A stretch of DNA of 64,000 nt from Bog-375 sp049587755 (GTDB lineage Bacteria; Acidobacteriota; Terriglobia; Bryobacterales; Bryobacteraceae). This document shows, piece after piece, positions 1-6,266 of the stretch. The translations under genes and the position numbers were made by a program. The notes under the pieces are model-generated. The model ran no database searches, was not told where the DNA came from, and saw only the letters and a program-made list of their open reading frames with translations. Position 1 is the stretch's first letter. Every line of letters begins with the position of its first letter. Location: the NCBI GenBank assembly GCA_049587755.1, contig JBAVEN010000082.1, forward strand, positions 1 to 64,000. The letters are read 5' to 3'.

Positions 1-111
1 ACACTGGCCGGTTTCGCCCTCCAACCTCATCAGGCGAAAACCGCAGCGGTACAGTTATCCCCAACGCTCACAGCGGTCGAATCGGCCCCCACGGATATCT
101 TGGACAGATGT

Positions 112-151
112 GGTCCCCGACCTGCCAGCAGCCGGAGGCTGGTCGGGAACC
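112..151. repeat. Palindromic hairpin (REP-like) after the alcohol dehydrogenase
   Basis: Arms of 11 bp (112-122 and 141-151) are complementary apart from one position and enclose a smaller GCC/GGC stem. No T-run follows on the minus strand, so this resembles an extragenic palindromic repeat more than an intrinsic terminator. It lies just past the stop of the minus-strand dehydrogenase gene. Confidence 0.5.
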
Positions 152-161
152 TGCCTCATGT

Positions 162-1178
162 TCACCCCAGATCGTTCTTGAGCACGATGCGGTAGCGCGC
201 TTTGCCTGCTGCCAGGTGCGCGAGAGCCTGGTTTGACTGGCTCATGGGAAACTCTTCCACCACCGGCGCGACGCCGTGGCGCGCCGCGAAATCGAGCATC
301 CGCGCCACTGCGGCAGGCGGCCCCGAAGGCGAGCCGCTCACCGAATGTTGGCCCACCAGCAGTGCGAAAGCCGAGACCGGCAGCGGATTGGGCGCCGCGC
401 CCACCACGTGCAGCCGTCCCTTCGGCGCCAGCGTTCCGATATACGCGTTCCAATCCAGGTCGGCGTTCACCGTGGAGAGAACGAAGTCGAAGCGGCCATG
501 AGCCTTCGCCAGTTCTTCGGCGGAATGCGTGTCGATCACATGGTGGGCGCCCAGCCGCCGCGCCTCATCGGCCTTCTTCGCGGTGGAGGTGAAGGCGGTC
601 ACATCGCATCCCCACTTGTTCAGGAACTGGAGCGCCATGTGGCCCAGGCCGCCGATGCCGATCACGGCCACGCGGTCGGTGGGCCGGACATTCATCTCGC
701 CGAGCGGATTGAACACCGTGATGCCGCCGCACAGCAGCGGCCCGGCCTTGGCGGCATCCACGCCATCGGGAATCGGCGTCGCCCAACTCCAGTGGCAGCG
801 CACGCGCGTGGCAAATGCGCCGTGACGGCCGACGATGGTCTGCTCCAGCCGCTCGCACATGTTGTGATTGCCGGTGAGGCAGCTCTTGCAGTACATGCAA
901 CTGCCAGAGTTCCAGCCAAGGCCCACCGTCTGGCCAACGCTCACCGCCTTCGAGTGCGGCCCCACGGCCACCACCTTGCCGGTTGCCTCGTGGCCGGGAA
1001 CGAACGGGTATTGCGTCATCCCCCACTCGTTGTTCAGCATCGAAAGGTCCGAATGGCAGATGCCGCAATACGCAACTGCAATTTCCACCTGCTCGTCGCC
1101 GAGCGGTCCTGGATCGTAAGACAACGGCTGCAGTAAGACCTTCGCCTCGCTGGCAGCCAAAGCATGAATCTGGCTCAT
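162..1178 (-). CDS. Zinc-dependent NAD(P) alcohol dehydrogenase (YahK/cinnamyl-alcohol-dehydrogenase type)
   Basis: Medium-chain dehydrogenase/reductase of 338 aa, the normal length for the YahK/AdhC group, expected to reduce aldehydes with NADPH in the cytoplasm. The catalytic zinc site is visible as YCGICHSD (Cys38) and GHE (His63-Glu64). The structural zinc is held by Cys94, Cys97, Cys100 and Cys108. A Rossmann motif GIGGLGH follows near residue 174. The ATG at 1178 starts directly at the conserved N-terminus. The gene lies 32 bp downstream of the YgiC-like enzyme on the same strand, so it may be the third gene of that operon. The exact substrate cannot be told from sequence. Confidence 0.93.
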   Translation of the reverse strand: MSQIHALAASEAKVLLQPLSYDPGPLGDEQVEIAVAYCGICHSDLSMLNNEWGMTQYPFVPGHEATGKVVAVGPHSKAVSVGQTVGLGWNSGSCMYCKSCLTGNHNMCERLEQTIVGRHGAFATRVRCHWSWATPIPDGVDAAKAGPLLCGGITVFNPLGEMNVRPTDRVAVIGIGGLGHMALQFLNKWGCDVTAFTSTAKKADEARRLGAHHVIDTHSAEELAKAHGRFDFVLSTVNADLDWNAYIGTLAPKGRLHVVGAAPNPLPVSAFALLVGQHSVSGSPSGPPAAVARMLDFAARHGVAPVVEEFPMSQSNQALAHLAAGKARYRIVLKNDLG

Positions 1179-1210
1179 AGATGTTTGCGGCCGGTCGGCC
1201 GCGGTTCTCC

Positions 1211-2341
1211 TCAGTCAAACAGATGCGGCACGAACTGACTGAGATTCCCGATGACCGGCGTGTCGGATTCCCGTATGCCCATGCCGCCGGCGGCGCTGCC
1301 TTCTTCGTGTCCAATCACCCAACTACCGAGCACCGCGTGCTTATCATCGAAGGTCTTCGGCGGCGCCATCGCCTGGTAGATGTATCCCTCGGCGCCATAG
1401 CTGCCGGCTGTCTGAATGTCCTGCCCAGGCTGGTGCCAGGTGATGTTGGCGCCCTCACGGCCCAGCAGCGGCTTCTTGACCCAACTCATCATCAGCCCGG
1501 GACCGTCGAAGCTGGCTTCCAGCAAGTAAGGGTGCCGCGGATAGAGCTGCCACAGAACGGGAAGCAAGCCCTTGTTCGACAGCAGCATTTTCCAGGCAGG
1601 CTCTATCCAGATGGTAGGCGCCGCGCCAAGGTGCGTGGCAAAAGCGTCCTTCATCATCCACTCCCACGGGTACAGCTTGAAGACCGATTGCAGCGGCGCG
1701 TCGTCCGGTCCCACGAACCCCTGTCCGTTCCAGCCGATTTCGCTGATGGGAAAGCTGGAAGCCGCCAGGCCGGCCTGCCGCGCCGTGTCCTCGAGGTACG
1801 TCACCGTCATGCCGTCCTCGATGTCATCCATCGAACAAAAGTCGATGCGGCCGCCTGGCAGGTAAGGCGTCAGCTCCTTCCACAGTGCAATCAGGCGCTC
1901 GTGCAGGGAATTGAACTGGTCCCGTTTGGGAAACGCATCTTGCAGCCAGTACCACTGCACTACCGCCGCTTCCAGCAGCGATGTGGGCGTGTCCGCATTG
2001 TATTCGAGCAGCTTGGGCGGGTTCACCCCGTCGTAGACCAGGTCAAAACGGCCGTACAACGATGGCGGCTCTGCCTCCCATGACGCTTCGATCAGCGGCA
2101 CGGCGATTTCCGGAATGCCCATTCGTGCATAGAGCTTGTTGTCGATGATGTGCTGCGCCGCGGCCAGCGTCATTTTTTCCAGCTCGTTGGTCGCCGCTTC
2201 GAGTGTGTCGACTTCCTTGGCCGTGAACTCGTAAAATGCCGATTCGTTCCAGTAGACCTGGTCGCCCGAGTGCCAGATCAGGCCCGCTTCCTCGACTTTC
2301 CTCTGCCAGTTGTCGCGTGGTGCCGCCGCAACCCGCCGCAT
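1211..2341 (-). CDS. ygiC: Glutathionylspermidine synthase-family ATP-grasp ligase (YgiC/YjfC-like)
   Basis: 376-aa protein of the GSP-synthase C-terminal (pre-ATP-grasp/ATP-grasp) family. Recognisable stretches are KLLEYNADTPTSLLEA, FCSMDDIEDGMT, SNKGLLPVLWQLYPRHPYLL and WVKKPLLGREGANI, the last two being the nucleotide-binding region. Length matches E. coli YgiC/YjfC (about 386 aa), which lack the amidase domain of true Gsp synthase. A longer open frame reaches 2602, but its first 87 codons only shadow the upstream lipoprotein. The ATG at 2341 shares one base with the upstream stop (TAATG), so translation is probably coupled. The pairing with a YgiB-like lipoprotein reproduces the enterobacterial ygiBC order. 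The acceptor substrate is unknown. Confidence 0.88.
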   Translation of the reverse strand: MRRVAAAPRDNWQRKVEEAGLIWHSGDQVYWNESAFYEFTAKEVDTLEAATNELEKMTLAAAQHIIDNKLYARMGIPEIAVPLIEASWEAEPPSLYGRFDLVYDGVNPPKLLEYNADTPTSLLEAAVVQWYWLQDAFPKRDQFNSLHERLIALWKELTPYLPGGRIDFCSMDDIEDGMTVTYLEDTARQAGLAASSFPISEIGWNGQGFVGPDDAPLQSVFKLYPWEWMMKDAFATHLGAAPTIWIEPAWKMLLSNKGLLPVLWQLYPRHPYLLEASFDGPGLMMSWVKKPLLGREGANITWHQPGQDIQTAGSYGAEGYIYQAMAPPKTFDDKHAVLGSWVIGHEEGSAAGGMGIRESDTPVIGNLSQFVPHLFD

Positions 2342-2691
2342 TATTCCCCCGCGCCTCCTCCGCCGTGTGCGCCGCCGGCCTCCCCGAACCCGCCCCGCAC
2401 CACCGATCCCCCTCCCCGGCTGTAAGATCCGGCGGGCGCCGGCGTCACCGTGCCGCCGCGCGCCACATAGCTTCGGTAGCCGTCGTAGTAATAGGGGTAT
2501 GGATGCGAGTAGCTGATCGGATACCAGGAGCCTCCCCAGTAATAGCCGCCGCCGGCAACAGCGTTCTGGCAGGCCTGATCGTCGAAGGTAGCGGCGTCGC
2601 AAGGATCCACCCGCTTCGCCGCGCAGCCTGCCAGCGCCACACCTGCGGCCAAGGTCAGAGTGACCCGCACGGATTTGCGCATCGGATTCAT
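2341..2691 (-). CDS. ygiB: YgiB-like (DUF1190) small lipoprotein
   Basis: 116-aa exported protein. The N-terminus has basic residues, a hydrophobic stretch and a lipobox LAGC (Cys near residue 23), so it should be a lipid-anchored envelope protein. After a Cys pair (DPCDAATFDDQAC) comes a Tyr/Gly/Pro-rich low-complexity region and the motif VVRGGFGE, which matches the conserved RGGFGE segment of E. coli YgiB. The overlapping downstream ygiC homologue supports the assignment. A second in-frame ATG at 2682 is also plausible. The gene is divergent from thiG across 64 bp. Confidence 0.75.
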   Translation of the reverse strand: MNPMRKSVRVTLTLAAGVALAGCAAKRVDPCDAATFDDQACQNAVAGGGYYWGGSWYPISYSHPYPYYYDGYRSYVARGGTVTPAPAGSYSRGGGSVVRGGFGEAGGAHGGGGAGE

Positions 2692-2743
2692 CCCTATGCT
2701 AGCGCCATTCCGGGTGCGCGATGCCGCGTGCTTGCCCCCTCGC

Positions 2744-2749
2744 TACAAT
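2744..2749 (+). promoter_or_regulatory. -10 hexamer TACAAT of thiG, leaderless arrangement
   Basis: TACAAT ends six bases before the thiG ATG, so the predicted transcription start falls on or next to the start codon. No Shine-Dalgarno sequence fits between them and no TPP riboswitch precedes the gene. Confidence 0.55.
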
Positions 2750-2755
2750 GAAGAC

Positions 2756-3535
2756 ATGCCGCAATCATTCAACATCGCGGGCCGGGAGTTTCGCTCCCGA
2801 CTTATCGTGGGCACCGGAAAGTATCGCAGCTTCCAGGAAATGAAGCGATGCCACGAGGCCACTGGCGCCGAAATGGTCACCGTCGCCGTGCGCCGAGTCA
2901 ACCTGACCGACCGCTCCAAGGAATCGCTGCTAGATTATATCGATCGCTCGAAAATCTTCATCCTGCCCAACACCGCCGGCTGCTACACGGCCGACGACGC
3001 CATTCGTACCGCTATGCTGGCACGCGAAGTGGGGCTCTCCCACTGGATCAAGCTGGAAGTCATCGGCGACGAAAAGACGCTTTTCCCGGATAACGCCGGC
3101 CTGCTCGAGGCCACGCGTGCACTGGTCAAAGAGGGCTTCGTGGTGATGCCCTATACCAATGACGACGTCGTGAACGCGCGCCGCCTGATTGATGCCGGAG
3201 CCGCTGCCGTGATGCCGCTGGCCGCGCCCATCGGATCCGGCCTGGGCGTGCAGAACTCCACCAACTTGCGGATACTGCGCGAGATGATCACCCAAGTCCC
3301 GTTGATTGTCGATGCCGGCGTCGGCACCGCCTCCGATGCCGCCATCGCCATGGAGCTGGGAGCCGACGGCGTCCTCATGAATACCGCCATCGCCGCGGCC
3401 GATGATGCCGAGAAAATGGCCCGCGCCATGAAGCTGGCCGTCGAATCAGGCCGCCTCGCGTTCGAATCCGGCCGCATGCCGAAGAAACTCTACGCCACTG
3501 CGAGCAGCCCGCTGGCCGGCGCGGTGGGCTCGTAG
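2756..3535 (+). CDS. thiG: Thiazole synthase ThiG
   Basis: 259 aa, the usual ThiG length. ThiG builds the thiazole phosphate of thiamine from deoxyxylulose 5-phosphate, dehydroglycine and ThiS-thiocarboxylate. The sequence shows RSRLIVGTGKY at the start, PNTAGCYTADDAI, Lys99 in HWIKLEVIGD (the Schiff-base lysine), PLAAPIGSGLG and VDAGVGTASDAAIAMELGADGVL, all hallmarks of the TIM-barrel family. The open frame extends upstream to 2660, but family alignment and the -10 box select the ATG at 2756. It stands alone, with no thiS, thiF, thiH/O or thiE next to it, so its partners must be elsewhere. Confidence 0.97.
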   Translation: MPQSFNIAGREFRSRLIVGTGKYRSFQEMKRCHEATGAEMVTVAVRRVNLTDRSKESLLDYIDRSKIFILPNTAGCYTADDAIRTAMLAREVGLSHWIKLEVIGDEKTLFPDNAGLLEATRALVKEGFVVMPYTNDDVVNARRLIDAGAAAVMPLAAPIGSGLGVQNSTNLRILREMITQVPLIVDAGVGTASDAAIAMELGADGVLMNTAIAAADDAEKMARAMKLAVESGRLAFESGRMPKKLYATASSPLAGAVGS

Positions 3536-3671
3536 GGACCAACGCCAGAACAATATAACCGTTGCGCACGCCTTCCTGCGTGCGGCGACGTCGGATCCTC
3601 TCCGCGAGATCGACGCCTCCTGGCACATGAGGCCATGCGCGCCGGGCCACGGCTGCTGCACGCCAGCCATT

Positions 3672-3677
3672 TATAAT
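3672..3677 (+). promoter_or_regulatory. -10 hexamer TATAAT, near-leaderless, for the membrane protein at 3686
   Basis: A consensus TATAAT ends eight bases before the ATG at 3686. The spacer CGAAGGCA contains a weak AGG but leaves little room for a 5' leader. Confidence 0.55.
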
Positions 3678-3685
3678 CGAAGGCA

Positions 3686-5686
3686 ATGCGATTTCGCGAA
3701 GCTCTCAGGACGGCGGCCGCCGCTCTGGCGCTTTTCTGCATCAATGCCGGCCTCGTGTGGCGGCTGTTTCGCATTCCTTACACCCAGTACATGGGCTCGA
3801 TCGAGGCTGCCTATGTTGGGCTGGCACGCTACATCATCGCTCACTTTCCGGATCTCACCTGGTTCCCGCTCTGGTACTGCGGCATCCCTTACCCGGACAC
3901 CTATCCGCCACTGCTGCACTTTACGGTGGCCGGTGTGGCCGCCGCGACGCGCATTTCGCCGGCCTTGGCGTATCACATCGTGACCGCGGTGTTTTATGCT
4001 CTGGGCCCGGTGACCGTGTTCTGGGCCGCGTGGAGGTTGGGCGCGGGGCGTATGCCCGCCTGGCTGGCCGCGCTCGGCTATTCGCTGGTTTCGCCGAGCT
4101 GCTTTCTGGTACGCGAAGTCCGCGTTGATAGCGGCGGCTGGTTCGGGGCTCGCCGGTTGACGACTCTGCTGCCGTATGGCGAGGGCCCGCACCTCACCTC
4201 GCTTATGTTCCTGCCGCTCGCCATCGCGCTGTTGCACCTGGCTCTGACGAAGCGCCGGCCGGTGTATTACGTGTTGGCCGGGATAGCGCTGGCCGCCACC
4301 GTGCTCAGCAACTGGATCGGCGCCTTCGCCCTGGCCCTGGGCGCAGGCGCCTATCTCTTTGCCGGTTTTGAGGCGCACCCGGTCCGGCAGTGGATCACCG
4401 CAGCCGGTCTGGCCTTTTACGCGTACTGCATCGCTCTGCCGTTCGTGGCGCCCTCCATCGTGGCCACTATTCGCGCCAACGCCCCGCTGGTGGGCGGCAA
4501 GTTCGAAACCAGCCCCGCTCATCTGGCAATCGCCGCCGCCTTCGCTGCCGGGTTTCCAGCGCTTGCCTGGGCGTTGCGGCGCACGCCACTTGCGGCTCCG
4601 GCGCGCTTCGGGATTCTGTTTCTGTATACCACGGCTTTCATCGCGCTGGCGGCTTACTGGTCCCATTTCCTCCTCCTGCCGCAGCCGCAGCGCTACCACC
4701 TGGAGATGGACATGGCTTTCTGGATGGCGGTGGCGCTGGTCGCCGCTCCGGCCTACGCGCGCTTGCCGCGACGGGGGGCGGCGATTGTCTTCTGCGCCCT
4801 GTTGCTCGCCGCTACGCCCATCTGGATTCACCAATTCCGCCGCGCGCGCGACATGGAAAAGCCGGTCGACATCCAAGCCACCGCCGAATTTCGCGTCTCG
4901 CACTGGCTCGGAGAACACATGCCAGGGCGGCGCGTCTTCGCACCTGGAACCATCGGCTTCTGGATGAACGCCTTCAGCGACACCCCAATGATGACCGGCG
5001 GTTTCGACAACGGCATTCGCAATCCCATTCTCCCGGCTGTCATCTACCAGGTGTACGCCGGGGACTCGCTGGAGGTTGGGCTCGGTTGGCTCGATGCTTT
5101 CGGCGTGGATGCCGTCGTAGGCGGCGACGCACAGTCGCGCGAGTTCTATCACCCGTATGCCCATCCCGATAAATTCCACGCTCTGCCCGTCCTTTGGCGC
5201 GATGAAACCGAGGTGATCTACGCCGTGCCGCGTGGTTCCTCCTCGCTGGCGCATGCCGTGCGCGCGGCCGACCTGGTGACCGAGACGCCGATCGCATATG
5301 AGCTGAAGGCGGAGAGAGCCTACCTCGCGGCGCTCGAAGATCCAACGCTGCCGCCGGCCGATTTCCGTTGGACCGGAACCGGCGCGGCGCGCATCACCGC
5401 CAACTTGCGGCCTCAGCACCTGCTCTCAGTGCAAGTGACTTTCGATGAAGGTTGGCACGCCAGCGTGAACGGCGCGCCGCGCCGCATCTGGAGCGATAAA
5501 CTGGGGCAGATTGTCATAGAGCCGCGCTGCGATGGCGCGTGCGCGGTAGACCTGGTTTACAACGGTGGGGTTGAAATGCGGCTGGCGCGCGCGGCCAGCG
5601 TGACGGCGCTGGCCGGCGGCGTACTGTGGATTCTGCTGGGGAGCATTCGATGGCGAAAGCGCTCGGATTCAGTGACGACGAAGTGA
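3686..5686 (+). CDS. Polytopic membrane protein, PTPS-related / glycosyltransferase-like
   Basis: 666 aa with roughly nine to eleven hydrophobic segments in the first 400 residues, then a soluble C-terminal part with one last membrane helix near residues 640-655. An early loop carries LTWFPLWYCGIPYPDTYPPL, typical of bacterial proteins annotated as 6-pyruvoyl-tetrahydropterin-synthase-related membrane proteins, a fold akin to GT-C glycosyltransferases. The C-terminal soluble part (FRVSHWLGEHMPGRRVF, then WTGTGAARITANL) resembles the extracytoplasmic domain of that group. It probably works in cell-surface or lipid-linked sugar metabolism. No enzymatic residue can be named with certainty. Confidence 0.75.
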   Translation: MRFREALRTAAAALALFCINAGLVWRLFRIPYTQYMGSIEAAYVGLARYIIAHFPDLTWFPLWYCGIPYPDTYPPLLHFTVAGVAAATRISPALAYHIVTAVFYALGPVTVFWAAWRLGAGRMPAWLAALGYSLVSPSCFLVREVRVDSGGWFGARRLTTLLPYGEGPHLTSLMFLPLAIALLHLALTKRRPVYYVLAGIALAATVLSNWIGAFALALGAGAYLFAGFEAHPVRQWITAAGLAFYAYCIALPFVAPSIVATIRANAPLVGGKFETSPAHLAIAAAFAAGFPALAWALRRTPLAAPARFGILFLYTTAFIALAAYWSHFLLLPQPQRYHLEMDMAFWMAVALVAAPAYARLPRRGAAIVFCALLLAATPIWIHQFRRARDMEKPVDIQATAEFRVSHWLGEHMPGRRVFAPGTIGFWMNAFSDTPMMTGGFDNGIRNPILPAVIYQVYAGDSLEVGLGWLDAFGVDAVVGGDAQSREFYHPYAHPDKFHALPVLWRDETEVIYAVPRGSSSLAHAVRAADLVTETPIAYELKAERAYLAALEDPTLPPADFRWTGTGAARITANLRPQHLLSVQVTFDEGWHASVNGAPRRIWSDKLGQIVIEPRCDGACAVDLVYNGGVEMRLARAASVTALAGGVLWILLGSIRWRKRSDSVTTK

Positions 5687-5850
5687 AGCTCCTGCTGGTG
5701 GCGGTGCGGCACATGCGCCGCACGTTCGCAGAGGCGCGTGGCCGCGATCCCGCAATCGAAAACTACGCGGTCCTCTATGACCGCCCGTTCGAAAAACTTC
5801 GCGACATAGCGGGTCCGCTGCCCGCAAAAGTAGAAGGGTTGATCGAGTAA
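5650..5850 (+). CDS. Small hypothetical protein, 66 aa
   Basis: Starts at an ATG inside the last 37 bases of the membrane-protein gene and reads in another frame: MAKALGFSDDEVKLLLVAVR onward, ending in PLPAKVEGLIE. It is mostly helical, charged and soluble. The overlap suggests translational coupling to the upstream gene. I do not recognise a family. The sensible composition (acidic/basic helices, no low complexity) and operon position support a real gene. Confidence 0.6.
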   Translation: MAKALGFSDDEVKLLLVAVRHMRRTFAEARGRDPAIENYAVLYDRPFEKLRDIAGPLPAKVEGLIE

Positions 5851-5933
5851 ACCGTAGCAGGCCCGACACGCCTGCTCCCGGCAGGTGGCTAGAGCTTCTA
5901 TATTTCCCAGCGGACGCCGCAACGATGAGCTCT

Positions 5934-6236
5934 GTATCAGGGCACGGCTTTAAGCCGTGCCACAAAATGCAAACCTCATGAGGCTTTAGCCCCTGCTGCT
6001 TTTTTCCTTGCCAAGTAGGTAAAGCAGTACGGAAACTCATCGGGGTTTGCCGGCCATGATATACGCACCAGCAGGTCCATTCCGAGCGCAATAGAAGTTT
6101 CTTGGGGGTGGCGAAGAACGTAGGCGGCGAGCTTACGATCTTGAGCGAGGAGGTATTGCGCGTAGGTTTCGCCGGTAGTTGGGGCTGAAAGCCCGATTCC
6201 TTACGGTGGCCCTGCGGCACGGCTAAAAGCCGTGCC
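5934..6236. repeat. Dispersed palindromic repeat element, copy A
   Basis: Begins GTATCAGGGCACGGCTT, followed by a palindrome built on GGCACGGC/GCCGTGCC, then CATGAGGCTTTAGCCCCTGC and a TTTTTCCTTGCCA tract. It ends with a GGGCTGAAAGCCC stem, TCCTTACGGTG and a second GGCACGGC/GCCGTGCC palindrome. The same parts recur in reverse-complement order at 17581-17786. The inner roughly 170 bases differ from that copy and hold a 74-codon open frame on the minus strand (5976-6200) with no start codon near its 5' end. No transposase gene is nearby. It may be a non-autonomous element or REP doublet mobilised in trans. The 5851-6266 gap holds nothing else I can support. Confidence 0.7.
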
Positions 6237-6266
6237 TGCGCCCGCGCTGTGTCAGCCTGGTTCCGG

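Noticed and set aside
2692..2755. TPP riboswitch in front of thiG
   Set aside because: The gap to the divergent lipoprotein gene is 64 bases, no THI-box (CTGAGA type) sequence is present, and the -10 box lies directly at the start codon.
3671..5419. 582-codon frame on the minus strand
   Set aside because: It mirrors the membrane protein gene in the opposite orientation. The product is Arg/Gly/Gln-rich without any domain, and the plus-strand gene has coherent membrane helices and a promoter.
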